DNA of 64,000 bases from assembly GCF_900156335.1 (NCBI RefSeq), contig NZ_FTMZ01000004.1:62001-126000 (forward strand), given 5' to 3'. This document shows, one piece after another, positions 48,195-58,683 of this stretch (positions are counted from its first letter, which is position 1; the number at the start of each line of letters is the position of its first letter). A model generated the notes under the pieces. The model had not been told where the DNA came from and did no database searches. It saw nothing but the letters and a program-made list of their open reading frames with translations. Both the position numbers and the translations under genes were made by a program. Origin of the DNA: Sphaerotilus natans. Lineage in GTDB: Bacteria; Pseudomonadota; Gammaproteobacteria; Burkholderiales; Burkholderiaceae_C.

Positions 48195-49538
48195 ATGCCG
48201 ACCGGGAGACCCGATTTGAGCCGCATCGCCCTGTCCGACACCATGGCCCGGCTGCTGCCGGCCAGCGAGGATCTGAACGCGCTCGAGCCGACCAGCGCCG
48301 GCGCGGCGACCGACTGGGGCCGCGAGATCGCGCTGTGGCCGATCGAGGCGCTGCGCGGCGCCGACCCGGTGCTGGGCCTGGCGGTGCTCATGATCATCGC
48401 GCTGCTGGCCGGCGAGGCGGTGCGCCGCGCCACCGGCCTGCCGCGTGCGCTGGGCGCAATGCTGGTGGGTGCGCTGGCCAGCCCGCTGGCGCTGAGCCTG
48501 GTCGCAAGGGCCGAGCTGGATGCCTGGAAACCGCTGATCGACCTGGCCGTCGGCCTGCTGGTGTTCGAGCTGGGCGCCCGCATCCGGCCGCGCTGGCTGC
48601 GCGACAACCCCTGGCTGACGCTCAAGAGCCTGGCCGAGGCGCTGCTGTCCGGTCTCGCGGTGGCCGGCGCGCTGGTGCTGCTGGGCATCGACCACCAGAG
48701 CGCCACACTGGCCGGTGCGGTGGCGATGGCCGGCTCGCCGGTCATCACGATGGCGGTGCTGGGCGAGCTGCGCCCGCGCGGCCAGGTCACCGAGCGGCTG
48801 CTGGTGATGACTGCGGTCAACACCGTCTGCGCGGTGCTGGCGCTGAGCCTCTGGCAGATCGCGGTCACGCTGGACGCCGACGGCTTCGACTGGCAGCCCG
48901 CGCTGGCCGGCGTGCTGTATGCGCTGTGCGGCTCCTACCTGCTGGGCGCCTTCGCCGGGCTGCTGCTGGAGCGGCTGAGCCGGCAGATCCGCGGCACCGG
49001 GCTGGCGACGCTGCAGCTCGCGCTGGTGGTGATCGCGGCGATGCTGGCGGCGCAGTTCACCGTCTCGCCGCTGCTGTCGCTGCTGGTGGCCGGCATGGTG
49101 GCGCGCGCGCGCATGGGCCACCGGCTGCAGGTCGAGCCGCAGCTCGGCAGCGGCGGCACGGCGCTGACGCTGCTGCTGCTGCTGACGCTGGGCCTGCTGT
49201 CGACGCTCGACGGGCTGCTCGGGCTGTGGCCACTGGTGGCGGCGATCATCGGCGCGCGGCTGCTGGCCAAGGTCGGCACGGTGCTGCTGCTGGCGCGCCC
49301 GAGCGGCCTGGGCTGGCGCCAGTCGCTCGGCCTGGGGCTGGCGCTGCAGCCGGCCTCGAGCCTGCCACTGCTGCTGACCAGCGCGACGCTGGGCTGGCCC
49401 GCCCACCTGCCCGCCCCGCCGGCCGAGCCGATGCAGGCGTTGCTGATCGCGCTGACGCTGCTGCAGCTCAGCGGCCCGGTGTGGCTGCAGCTCGGCCTGC
49501 GGGCGGTCGCACGCGAGAGCGACGCCCGCCCCGACTGA
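48195..49538 (+). CDS. CPA2-type cation/proton antiporter
   Basis: The 447-residue protein has about twelve hydrophobic segments and the antiporter pattern VLMIIALLAGEAVRRATGLPRALGAMLVGALASPLA, LLVFELGARIRPRWL and TLAGAVAMAGSPVITMAVLGELRPRGQ. It matches the membrane half of CPA2 (Kef/NapA-like) exchangers, without a soluble RCK domain. The conserved acidic pair seen in sodium antiporters is not obvious, so the ion is unknown. The start may lie later: TTG 48216 has a GGGAG before it, and ATG 48243 is another option. Confidence 0.8.
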   Translation: MPTGRPDLSRIALSDTMARLLPASEDLNALEPTSAGAATDWGREIALWPIEALRGADPVLGLAVLMIIALLAGEAVRRATGLPRALGAMLVGALASPLALSLVARAELDAWKPLIDLAVGLLVFELGARIRPRWLRDNPWLTLKSLAEALLSGLAVAGALVLLGIDHQSATLAGAVAMAGSPVITMAVLGELRPRGQVTERLLVMTAVNTVCAVLALSLWQIAVTLDADGFDWQPALAGVLYALCGSYLLGAFAGLLLERLSRQIRGTGLATLQLALVVIAAMLAAQFTVSPLLSLLVAGMVARARMGHRLQVEPQLGSGGTALTLLLLLTLGLLSTLDGLLGLWPLVAAIIGARLLAKVGTVLLLARPSGLGWRQSLGLGLALQPASSLPLLLTSATLGWPAHLPAPPAEPMQALLIALTLLQLSGPVWLQLGLRAVARESDARPD

Positions 49539-49587
49539 CGCCGGACCGACGACGACACGCCCCCTCCCCGACAGGAAACCACCCGCC

Positions 49588-50703
49588 ATGCCGCTGCAGG
49601 ACTTCGCCACCTCCGAGCCGCTGACGCTGGGCGTCGAGCTCGAGCTTCAGCTGATCTCCACCCACGACCAGAACCTGGTGCCGCAGGCCGAGGACCTGCT
49701 GCGCGAGACCGCCCGCCACACCGGCGCCTGGGACATCAAGCCCGAGATCGCGCGCTCGATGATCGAGATCGGCAGCTCGATCCAGCGCGAGCACGGCCCG
49801 CTGCTGGCCGAGCTGCGCGACATGCGCGACCAGCTGGTGCACGCCTCGCGCCGGCTCAACATCGGCATCGCCGGCGGCGGCACGCACGCCTACCAGCACT
49901 GGAGCGAGCAGCAGATCTATCCCGGCGAGCGCTTCCACTACCTCAGCGACCTCTATGGCTACCTGGCCAAGCAGTTCATCGTCTTCGGCCAGCATGTGCA
50001 TGTCGGCTGCCCGAACGGCGACGACGCGCTGTGGCTGCTGCATGCGCTGTCGCGCTATGTGCCGCATTTCATCGCGCTGGCGGGCTCCTCGCCCTTCGTG
50101 CAGGGGCAGGACACCGGCTTCGACTCGGCGCGGCTGAACGCGGTCTTCGCCTTCCCGCTGTCGGGGCGCGCGCCCTTCGTGCGCAGCTGGTCCGAGTTCG
50201 GCACCTACTTCGACAAGATGACCGACACCGGCGTGGTCAAGTCGATGAAGGACTTCTACTGGGACATCCGCCCCAAGCCCGAGTACGGCACCATCGAGCT
50301 GCGCGTGTGCGACACGCCGCTGACGGTGGAGAAGGCCGCGGCGCTGGCCTGCTACCTGCAGGCGATCTGCCGCTACCTGATCCAGGAGCGCCCCTTCGAG
50401 CCGGCCGAGGACGACTATCTGGTCTACACCTACAACCGCTTCCAGGCCTGCCGCTTCGGGCTGGACGGCGAGGTGGTCAATCCGCAGACCAAGCAGCGCT
50501 CGCGGCTGCGCGACGACATCGTGCGCACGCTGGCCAAGGTCGACGCGCATGCGGTCGACCTGAAGTCCTGGGACGCCTGCCAGCAGATCCGCGACTCGCT
50601 CGGCGAGGGCAACGACGCCACCTGGCTGCGCCGGCTGCACCGCACCGGCATGCCGCTGTCGGAGGTGGTGGAGACCGCCGCCCGGCGCTGGAGCGGCGCG
50701 TAG
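49588..50703 (+). CDS. ybdK: YbdK-type carboxylate-amine ligase (glutamate-cysteine ligase 2 family)
   Basis: The 371-residue enzyme belongs to the GCS2 family. It has the opening TLGVELELQLI with the metal-binding Glu residues. Further motifs are MIEIGSSIQREHGPLLAEL, GGGTHAYQHW, FGQHVHVGCPNGDDALWLLHAL and YGTIELRVCDTP. Family members show weak glutamate-cysteine ligase activity in vitro; their natural substrate is not settled. A ribosome-binding site (AGGAAA) precedes the ATG. It is convergent with rtcB, six bases apart. Confidence 0.92.
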   Translation: MPLQDFATSEPLTLGVELELQLISTHDQNLVPQAEDLLRETARHTGAWDIKPEIARSMIEIGSSIQREHGPLLAELRDMRDQLVHASRRLNIGIAGGGTHAYQHWSEQQIYPGERFHYLSDLYGYLAKQFIVFGQHVHVGCPNGDDALWLLHALSRYVPHFIALAGSSPFVQGQDTGFDSARLNAVFAFPLSGRAPFVRSWSEFGTYFDKMTDTGVVKSMKDFYWDIRPKPEYGTIELRVCDTPLTVEKAAALACYLQAICRYLIQERPFEPAEDDYLVYTYNRFQACRFGLDGEVVNPQTKQRSRLRDDIVRTLAKVDAHAVDLKSWDACQQIRDSLGEGNDATWLRRLHRTGMPLSEVVETAARRWSGA

Positions 50704-50709
50704 AGCGCC

Positions 50710-51930
<1,221 letters not shown>

Positions 51931-51949
51931 CTCGAATGCTCCTTGTCGG

Positions 51950-53482
51950 TCAGCCACGGTGTCTCGACCGGAAGCCGGTCGACGCGACGACAGCCAGCCC
52001 GAGCGCCCACAGCGGCAGCAGCCCGAAGCGCCCCGCCCACCAAGCGAACGGCGTCGTGCCCTCGCGGCCCTGCACCTGCGCCTCCAGCACGCCGCGCACA
52101 TGCGGAGCCAGCCGGTGGGTGACGCGGCCGCGGTGGTCGATCGCCACCGTCGCGCCGGTGTTGGTGGCGCGCACCATCGGCCGCTGCAGCTCCAGCGTGC
52201 GCAGGCGCGAGATCTGCAGGTGCTGGTCGACCGCCACCGTCTCGCCGAACCAGCCGATGTTGCTGACATTGGCCAGCACCGTCGGCGCCTGCGCGGCGTC
52301 GACGAAGCGGGTGGCGAGCTCCTCGCCGAACAGATCCTCGTAGCAGATGTTCGGCCCGACCCGCTCGGTGCCGACCGCGAAGGACGGCGCGGCCAGCGGC
52401 CCGCGCGAGAAGTCGCCCAGCGGCATGCGCATCATGTCGACGAACCAGCGGAAGCCCCAGGGGATGAACTCGCCGAAGGGCACCAGATGGTGCTTGTCGT
52501 AGCGGTAGAGATCGGCGCCAGCCCGGCCGGGCCCGAAGCCGACGACCGAGTTGCTGTAGCCGCTGTCGGCATCGCCCAGCGGCACGCCGACCAGCGCCGA
52601 GGTGGTGCGACGCGAGAAATGGGCTTCCAGGCCCTGCCACAGCCCCTGCGGCAGCTGCGCCGGCAGCAGTGGAATGGCCGTCTCGGGCGCCACCACCAGA
52701 TCGGCGGTCGAGGCGAAGAGCGCCCGCACATGCCAGTCCAGCGTCTGCGGCAGCCGGCTGAAGTCGAATTTCTCGTCCTGCGGCACATTGCCCTGCAGCA
52801 GCGTGACCGCCAGGCCGCCGGTGGCGCGGGTGAAGTCCGGCCCGCGCAGCGCCGGGGCCAACGCCAGCGCCGCGGTCAGCCCCAGCGCCGCGGCCCGGGC
52901 CGGCTGGCGCGGCTGCAGCACCAGCCGCGCCAGCACGAAGCCCAGCGCCGCGCCGGCCGCGCCCATGCCATGCACACCCAGCCACGGCGCCAGCAGCGCC
53001 AGCGGCCCGTCGACATGCGCGTAGCCCGCGGCGCCCCAGGGAAATCCGGTCAGCAGCTGCGCGCGCGCCAGCTCGGCCAGCAGCCACAGCGCGCTCCACA
53101 GCAGCAGGTCGTGCCCGAAGCCGCCGCGCCCGCGCCAGCGCGCGAACAGCGCCATCGCGCCCGCCAGATAGAGCGACAGCGCCGCGGCAAGTGCCAGCAC
53201 CGCGCCGGCCGACAGCCAGGCCGGCAGGTTGCCGTAGCGATGCATGCTGATGAACAGCCACCAGAAGGTGCCCGCCAGCCAGGCCACGCCCGCCAGCGCC
53301 CCCAGCACGAAGGCGCGCCGCGGTGCGGCCTGCGCCACCAGCGCTGCCAGCAGCGCCGCGCCCAGCACCTGCAGCACGCCGCGCGGCTCAGGGGCCAGCG
53401 ACAGGGCCTGCAGGCCACCGGCGCCGAGCGCAAGCAGCCCGACGACCGGCGCCGGCATGCGAGACAGGCCGCGCTCAGCCAC
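51950..53482 (-). CDS. lnt: Apolipoprotein N-acyltransferase
   Basis: The 510-residue inner-membrane enzyme adds the third acyl chain to lipoproteins. Several N-terminal helices precede the nitrilase-like catalytic domain. The triad can be read as Glu in VVAPETAIPLLP, Lys in YRYDKHHLVPFGEFIPWG and Cys in GPNICYEDLFGEEL. A C-terminal helix closes the protein. The start is given at GTG 53482, which overlaps the corC end by eight bases; an ATG at 53458 is possible. The order corC-lnt is the usual one. Confidence 0.94.
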   Translation of the reverse strand: MAERGLSRMPAPVVGLLALGAGGLQALSLAPEPRGVLQVLGAALLAALVAQAAPRRAFVLGALAGVAWLAGTFWWLFISMHRYGNLPAWLSAGAVLALAAALSLYLAGAMALFARWRGRGGFGHDLLLWSALWLLAELARAQLLTGFPWGAAGYAHVDGPLALLAPWLGVHGMGAAGAALGFVLARLVLQPRQPARAAALGLTAALALAPALRGPDFTRATGGLAVTLLQGNVPQDEKFDFSRLPQTLDWHVRALFASTADLVVAPETAIPLLPAQLPQGLWQGLEAHFSRRTTSALVGVPLGDADSGYSNSVVGFGPGRAGADLYRYDKHHLVPFGEFIPWGFRWFVDMMRMPLGDFSRGPLAAPSFAVGTERVGPNICYEDLFGEELATRFVDAAQAPTVLANVSNIGWFGETVAVDQHLQISRLRTLELQRPMVRATNTGATVAIDHRGRVTHRLAPHVRGVLEAQVQGREGTTPFAWWAGRFGLLPLWALGLAVVASTGFRSRHRG

Positions 53483-54344
53483 CGCTGGCGTCGTCGCCCG
53501 CAGACACGCGCGACACCCGGAACCAGCGCACCGCGCCGCCGCGGGTCAGCATCACCACGAAGCGCAGCGGACCGACGTCGACGCTCTCGCCGCGGCGCGG
53601 CACGCGGCCGTTGCTGTGCGCCACCAGCCCGCCGATGGTCTCGAACTCGTCGGCCGGCAGGTCGGTGGCGAAATGGGCGTTGACCGCCACCACCGCCGCG
53701 TCGCCCGCCACCCGCGAGCTGCCATCGGTCAGGGTGTAGAGACCGGACTCGCCCTCGCGCTTCTCGTCGTGCTCGTCCTCGATCTCGCCGACGATCTGCT
53801 CGAGCACATCCTCGATGGTGATCATGCCGGCCAGGCCGCCGAACTCGTCGATGACGATGGCGAGGTGGTTGCGGTTGGAGCGGAAGTCGCGCAGCAGCTC
53901 GTTGAGGCCCTTGGACTCGGGCACGAACAGCGCCGGGCGCAGCAGCGTGCGCAGGTCGGGCGCGCCGAGGCCGCGCGTGCGCAGCAGATCCTTGGCCAGC
54001 AGCACGCCGATGATGTTGTCGCGCGAGTCCTCGAAGACCGGAAAGCGCGAATGTCCGGTGCTGGCCACCGCGTCGAGCACCTCGTCGAACGGGGTGGCGA
54101 TGTCGATCATGTCGATGCGGGGTGCGGCCACCATCGCATCGCCTGCTGTCAGGTCGGCCATGCGGATCACGCCCTCGAGCATCGCGCGTGATTCGGGATC
54201 GATCAGCTCGCGCCGCTCCGCGTCGGCCAGCGTCTCCATCAGCTCGTCGCGCGAGTCGGGGCCGGGAGAGATGAACTCGATCACCCGCGCGAACAGGCTG
54301 CGGTGGTCCGCAGTGCTGCGGGAACTCGGCTGGGGTTCGGACAC
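53475..54344 (-). CDS. corC: CorC/HlyC-type CBS-domain protein
   Basis: The 289-residue cytoplasmic protein has a helical N-terminus, a CBS pair (GDAMVAAPRIDMIDIATPFDEVLDAVASTGHSRFPVFEDSRDNIIGVLLAKDLL and IVIDEFGGLAGMITIEDVLEQIVGEIEDEHD), and the C-terminal CorC_HlyC domain. It lacks the DUF21 membrane part of larger relatives. CorC is linked to magnesium and cobalt efflux. The start was taken at GTG 54344, the first plausible codon before the conserved part. No good ribosome-binding site precedes it, so it is uncertain. Confidence 0.9.
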   Translation of the reverse strand: MSEPQPSSRSTADHRSLFARVIEFISPGPDSRDELMETLADAERRELIDPESRAMLEGVIRMADLTAGDAMVAAPRIDMIDIATPFDEVLDAVASTGHSRFPVFEDSRDNIIGVLLAKDLLRTRGLGAPDLRTLLRPALFVPESKGLNELLRDFRSNRNHLAIVIDEFGGLAGMITIEDVLEQIVGEIEDEHDEKREGESGLYTLTDGSSRVAGDAAVVAVNAHFATDLPADEFETIGGLVAHSNGRVPRRGESVDVGPLRFVVMLTRGGAVRWFRVSRVSAGDDASGG

Positions 54345-54462
54345 GGTGTGTGCCGGAAGTGAAGATGGACGAAGAATACCGCAAGGACCGGGGTCGACTT
54401 GACAGGCCCGGGGGCTTGACAGACAGTCGTCCATCCATTTTTCCCCTGACCTGCTGCCCGCC

Positions 54463-55551
54463 ATGTCCAACGGCCTCATTCCCGCGACCATCCTGACCGG
54501 CTTTCTCGGCTCGGGCAAGACGACGCTGCTCAAGCGCGTGCTCTCCGAATCGCACGGCCAGAAGATCGCCGTCATCGAGAACGAGTTCGGCGAGGAGAAC
54601 ATCGACAACGACATCCTCGTCGCCGACACCGAGGAGCAGATCATCCAGATGAGCAACGGCTGCGTCTGCTGCACCATCCGCGAGGATCTGCGCTCGACGC
54701 TGGCCACGCTGGCCGAGAAGCGCCGCAAGGGCGAGCTGCAGTTCGACCGCATCGTCATCGAGACCACCGGCCTGGCCGATCCGGGCCCGGTCGCGCAGAC
54801 CTTCTTCATGGACGACGAGGTCGCCGAGAGCTTCCTGCTCGACTCGATCCTGACGCTGGTCGATGCCAAGCACGGCGACACGCAGCTCGACACCCGCCAG
54901 GAGGCGCGCCGCCAGGTGGGCTTCGCCGACCAGATCTTCCTCAGCAAGGCCGACCTGGTGGACGCTGGCACGCTCGACGCGCTGTCGCACCGCATCAAGC
55001 ACATGAACCCGCGCGCGCCGCAGCACCGCGTCGACTTCGGCGTCGTGCCGATCAAGGACGTTTTCGACCTGCGCGGCTTCAACCTCAACGCCAAGCTCGA
55101 GATCGACCCGGCCTTCCTCGACGCCGACGACCACGGCCACCCCCATCACGACCATGACCACGGTCATGAGCACGGTCATGAGCACGGTCACGACTGCGGC
55201 CACGACCACGCGCCCGGCGAAGCCTGCGATCACGCGCATCACCATCGCCACGACGACGACGTCAAGTCCTTCGTCTTCCGCTCGGACAAGGCCTTCAATC
55301 CGGCCAAGCTGGAGGACTTCCTCGGCTCGGTGGTGCAGATCTACGGCCCGAAGATGCTGCGCTACAAGGGCGTGCTGAACATGAAGGGCACCGAGCGCAA
55401 GGTGATCTTCCAGGGCGTGCACCAGCTGATGGGCAGCGATCTGGGTCCGAAATGGATGCCCGGCGAGAAGCGCGAGAGCCGCATGGTCTTCATCGGCATC
55501 GACCTGCCGCGCGACGTGTTCCAGGCTGGCCTGAGCCAGTGCCTGGCCTGA
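54463..55551 (+). CDS. COG0523 (CobW/ZigA-type) G3E GTPase with histidine-rich loop
   Basis: The 362-residue GTPase has the P-loop GFLGSGKT (13-20), the metal motif NGCVCC (65-70, cysteines 67, 69, 70), a SKADLVDAG guanine-specificity motif and the CobW C-terminal domain. Between them lies a His/Asp-rich stretch (about residues 222-263) that should bind several metal ions. COG0523 proteins deliver zinc, cobalt or other metals to client proteins. The next gene is a DksA lacking its zinc-finger cysteines, a pairing known in zinc-starvation regulons. No Zur box was recognised upstream, so the metal is not proven. Confidence 0.92.
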   Translation: MSNGLIPATILTGFLGSGKTTLLKRVLSESHGQKIAVIENEFGEENIDNDILVADTEEQIIQMSNGCVCCTIREDLRSTLATLAEKRRKGELQFDRIVIETTGLADPGPVAQTFFMDDEVAESFLLDSILTLVDAKHGDTQLDTRQEARRQVGFADQIFLSKADLVDAGTLDALSHRIKHMNPRAPQHRVDFGVVPIKDVFDLRGFNLNAKLEIDPAFLDADDHGHPHHDHDHGHEHGHEHGHDCGHDHAPGEACDHAHHHRHDDDVKSFVFRSDKAFNPAKLEDFLGSVVQIYGPKMLRYKGVLNMKGTERKVIFQGVHQLMGSDLGPKWMPGEKRESRMVFIGIDLPRDVFQAGLSQCLA

Positions 55552-55654
55552 GGCTGGCGACAATCGCTGGCGACCCTTCCCCCGAGCGGATGAAGCAAAT
55601 GCAGCGGATGCGCCACGCCCTGCCGCGGATCAGCGTTGCGCAGGCCGAGATCGC

Positions 55655-55660
55655 TACAAT
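55655..55660 (+). promoter_or_regulatory. Likely -10 box of dksA
   Basis: TACAAT lies 75 bases before the dksA ATG and matches the sigma70 -10 consensus closely. No convincing -35 box stands at 16-18 bases, so an activator or an extended promoter form may be needed. Confidence 0.45.
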
Positions 55661-55735
55661 CCGCGCGCCCGGAATCGGCACGATCGACCCGGTGGCCATC
55701 ACGGCCTTCTCCACTGCCAGCCACCCGAGGCTCCC

Positions 55736-56209
55736 ATGCCCCAGAACGACCTGAAGACCGACCCGAACCTCGCCAACGCCTGGAAGACCAAGGCGGGCCG
55801 CGACCTGACGGATGCCGAGCTGCTGGCCATGCCCGACAGCGAGTACATGAGCGACCAGCAGCTCGAGTTCTTCCGCTCGCGCCTGCAGCGGCAGAAGGAG
55901 GACCTGCTGGCCAACGCCGGCGAGACCACCGAGCACCTGCGCGAGGACACCTCGATCGTGCCCGATCCGGCCGATCGCGCCACCATCGAGGAAGAGCACG
56001 CCCTGGAGCTGCGCACACGCGACCGCGAGCGCAAGCTGCTGAAGAAGATCTCGCAGTCGATCAGCCGCATCGATGCCGGTGACTACGGTTACTGTGACGA
56101 AACCGGCGAACCGATCGGCCTGGGCCGCCTGCTGGCACGCCCGACCGCTACACTGTCGCTGGAAGCGCAGCAGCGCAGGGAACTGAAACAAAAGCTCTTC
56201 GGCGACTGA
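55736..56209 (+). CDS. dksA: RNA polymerase-binding factor DksA, zinc-finger cysteines mostly lost
   Basis: The 157-residue protein has the long coiled coil with the tip acids expected of DksA (residues ~35-105). The globular end reads DYGYCDETGEPIGLGRLLARPTATLSLEAQ. Canonical DksA has four cysteines here (C-x2-C and C-x2-C); only one remains. The fold is therefore probably zinc-independent, as in several alphaproteobacterial DksA proteins and P. aeruginosa DksA2. DksA binds the secondary channel of RNA polymerase and works with ppGpp to adjust rRNA and amino-acid gene transcription. It is followed by a STAS-like gene and hslVU. Confidence 0.93.
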   Translation: MPQNDLKTDPNLANAWKTKAGRDLTDAELLAMPDSEYMSDQQLEFFRSRLQRQKEDLLANAGETTEHLREDTSIVPDPADRATIEEEHALELRTRDRERKLLKKISQSISRIDAGDYGYCDETGEPIGLGRLLARPTATLSLEAQQRRELKQKLFGD

Positions 56210-56282
56210 CCGCAGACGATGTTCCGGGGAGACGGCCGGAGTCCGCGCGAAGCGCCGTCAGCAGCGCCATCAGGCAACACAC

Positions 56283-58022
56283 ATGGCTGACTCCAAGGAC
56301 TCCCCGAAAAGCGGGTTCTTCCGCAAGGTGGTGCGCTTCGCGCTCAACCCGACCACCGACTGGGCAGATCTGAACGGCAGCGAATCCGACTCCCGTCAGG
56401 ACGACTACGCCCGCTCGGAACTCAAGGCGATGATCGAGCGCAAGCGCCGCAACGACTTCGTGCGCAAGCGCGAGTTCGACGCGCTGCGCCGCATCCGCCG
56501 TGAAGGCCTGACCGGCGACCGGCTCGCCGGCCTCGAGGGCCTGGAGGGCCTGTCCCACCTCGACGACTCCGAGGTGCGCAGCCACGACAGCTACGGCACC
56601 CGCCCCGACGGCGACGACGTCAAGGACAAGATCGACGCGATCGAGCGCCAGATGGTCGGCGAAGGCCTGACGCAGCGCCGCGGCGCCGCGGTCATGGGGC
56701 GGCCTGCGCCACCGCGCATCGAGTCGCGCTTCGACGCCACCACCGCGCCGCAGGTCATGGCCACCAGCCCGCACCTGTCGGACGCCTTCAAGCCAACGGC
56801 GCCGATGCAGATGGAATCGGTGCTGATGCGCACCGACAGCGGCCCGAGCACCGCCAACCCGGGACGCATCAGCGTGCACGGCCCCGGTGTCGAGGGCGGC
56901 GATCAGGTGCTGGTGTCCGAGCTGGCCCATGATCCCGACCTGGACGAGGCGGTCATCGCCTTCGCCAATGCCGACTTCGAGCTGTGCGAACGCTCGCTGC
57001 TGGCGCTGATCAGCCTGAGCGGGCCGCGAGCCCGGCATGCCGAGACCTGGCATGTGCTGTTCGACCACTACCGCGCCACCGGCAACCAGACCCGCTTCGA
57101 TGCGGCTGCGCTCGACTACCAGGAGCGCTTCGGCATGTCGCCGCCGCAGTGGTTCTCGATCCCGCAGCTCGCCTCCGACGCGAAGCGCCAGGACACGCAG
57201 CATGCGTCCGGCAACCCGGGCATGCCGGCCCAGATCGATGGCCATCTCGGCTGGGTCAGCCCGGAGCGGCTCGAGGTCGATGCGGTCGGCCAGCTGCGCG
57301 CCCAGCTGCTGCAGATGCCGCTGCCCTGGGTGCTGGACTGGCGGCCGCTGCGGCGCATCGAGCCGCAGGCCGCCGGCATGCTGCACCGGCTGCTGCATGA
57401 ATGGTCGGACGAGCCGATCGAGATGCGCTGGATCGGCGCCGACCGCATGCTGGCGGTGCTGGCCGAGATGGCGCCCAACGGCATGCGCGACGCCGACCCG
57501 GCCTTCTGGCTGCTGCGCATGGAAGCGCTGCGCCTGGCGCACCGCACCAACGAATTCGATCAGGCCGCGATCGACTACTGCATGACCTACGAGGTCTCGC
57601 CGCCCTCCTGGATGCCGGCTCGCTGCAGCGTGCGGCTGTCGGACGCCTCCGGGCAGGTGGTGGTCGAGACGCCCACCACCGGCATCGCCGATGTCGCCAC
57701 CAGCTTCATGGAGTCGCAGTCGCCCGACGAGGGCATGCTGGAGGTGGCGCAGGTCGAGCTCAACGGCCAGCTGCTCGGCGACATCAGCCGGCTGCTGCTG
57801 TCGATGGACGAGCAGATCGGCAAGTCGAGCATCATCCACATCTCCTGCGCGCGGCTGATGCGCATCGATTTCATCGCCGCCGGCGACCTGCTCAACTGGG
57901 TCATCGGCCGGCGTGGCGAGGGTCGCCACGTCACCTTCGTCGATGCGCACCGGCTGGTGGCGCTGTTCTGCGGCGCCATGGGCATCACCGAACAGGCGCG
58001 CGTGGCCATCCGCCGCGACTGA
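56283..58022 (+). CDS. STAS-like protein of unknown function between dksA and hslV
   Basis: The 579-residue protein has a charged N-terminal half, a middle helical domain ([23 protein letters not shown]...[29 protein letters not shown]) and a repeat of the same type ([35 protein letters not shown]). The last ~130 residues, and part of the middle ([24 protein letters not shown]), look like STAS domains ([52 protein letters not shown]). No membrane segment is seen. It may be a scaffold or anti-anti-sigma-like regulator. Its place in this conserved block is typical for Burkholderiales. Confidence 0.78.
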   Translation: MADSKDSPKSGFFRKVVRFALNPTTDWADLNGSESDSRQDDYARSELKAMIERKRRNDFVRKREFDALRRIRREGLTGDRLAGLEGLEGLSHLDDSEVRSHDSYGTRPDGDDVKDKIDAIERQMVGEGLTQRRGAAVMGRPAPPRIESRFDATTAPQVMATSPHLSDAFKPTAPMQMESVLMRTDSGPSTANPGRISVHGPGVEGGDQVLVSELAHDPDLDEAVIAFANADFELCERSLLALISLSGPRARHAETWHVLFDHYRATGNQTRFDAAALDYQERFGMSPPQWFSIPQLASDAKRQDTQHASGNPGMPAQIDGHLGWVSPERLEVDAVGQLRAQLLQMPLPWVLDWRPLRRIEPQAAGMLHRLLHEWSDEPIEMRWIGADRMLAVLAEMAPNGMRDADPAFWLLRMEALRLAHRTNEFDQAAIDYCMTYEVSPPSWMPARCSVRLSDASGQVVVETPTTGIADVATSFMESQSPDEGMLEVAQVELNGQLLGDISRLLLSMDEQIGKSSIIHISCARLMRIDFIAAGDLLNWVIGRRGEGRHVTFVDAHRLVALFCGAMGITEQARVAIRRD

Positions 58023-58126
58023 GCGCCCTCCTCGCCGCGCCCCGCCACCGCAGCCCTTGCAAGCGCTGCGGCGCGCCCCATCTGCCCTCTGCCTTGTCCA
58101 CGCCCTCAGCGAGCCCACGCCCTATC

Positions 58127-58669
58127 ATGTCCACCGAATCCTTTCACGGCACGACCATCGTCAGCGTGCGTCGCGGCAACACCGTGGCCATTGGCGGCGA
58201 CGGCCAGGTCACGCTCGGCCACATCGTCGTCAAGTCCAGCGCGCGCAAGGTGCGCAAGCTCTACCGCGAGCAGGTGCTGGCCGGATTTGCCGGTGCGACC
58301 GCCGACGCCTTCACGCTGTTCGAGCGCTTCGAGGCCAAGCTGGAAAAGCACCAGGGCCATCTGGTACGCGCCGCCGTCGAGCTCACGCGCGACTGGCGCA
58401 CCGACCGGGTGCTGCGCCGCCTCGAGGCCATGCTGGCGGTGGCCGACCGCAGCGCCTCGCTGATCATCACCGGCAACGGCGACGTGCTCGAGCCCGAGCA
58501 CGGCATCGTGGCGATCGGCTCAGGCGGCGCCTATGCGCAGGCCGCCGCCCGCGCGCTGCTGCAGCACACCGAGATGGCGCCGGCCGAGGTGGTCAAGCGC
58601 TCGCTGGAGATCGCCGGCGACCTGTGCATCTACACCAACCAGTCCCATACCATCGAAACCCTGGAATGA
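58127..58669 (+). CDS. hslV: ATP-dependent protease subunit HslV
   Basis: The 180-residue peptidase forms a double hexamer that is activated by HslU. The short propeptide ends in HG, and the catalytic Thr is the first of TTIVSVRRG (residue 9). The following [14 protein letters not shown] and the Lys-containing SSARKVRKL are canonical. The closing ETLE is the C-terminal form usual in the family. The start at ATG 58127 fits the usual propeptide; longer readings enter the STAS gene. hslU follows after 14 bases. Confidence 0.96.
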   Translation: MSTESFHGTTIVSVRRGNTVAIGGDGQVTLGHIVVKSSARKVRKLYREQVLAGFAGATADAFTLFERFEAKLEKHQGHLVRAAVELTRDWRTDRVLRRLEAMLAVADRSASLIITGNGDVLEPEHGIVAIGSGGAYAQAAARALLQHTEMAPAEVVKRSLEIAGDLCIYTNQSHTIETLE

Positions 58670-58683
58670 GCCGGAGCACCCCC

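Noticed and set aside
48195-48242. Firm choice of the antiporter start
   Set aside because: ATG 48195, TTG 48216 and ATG 48243 are all possible; the sequence alone does not decide.
54399-54421. Two TTGACA boxes 17 bases apart before the COG0523 gene as a double promoter or Zur site
   Set aside because: The repeats are real, but neither has a convincing -10 box and they do not resemble a Zur palindrome.
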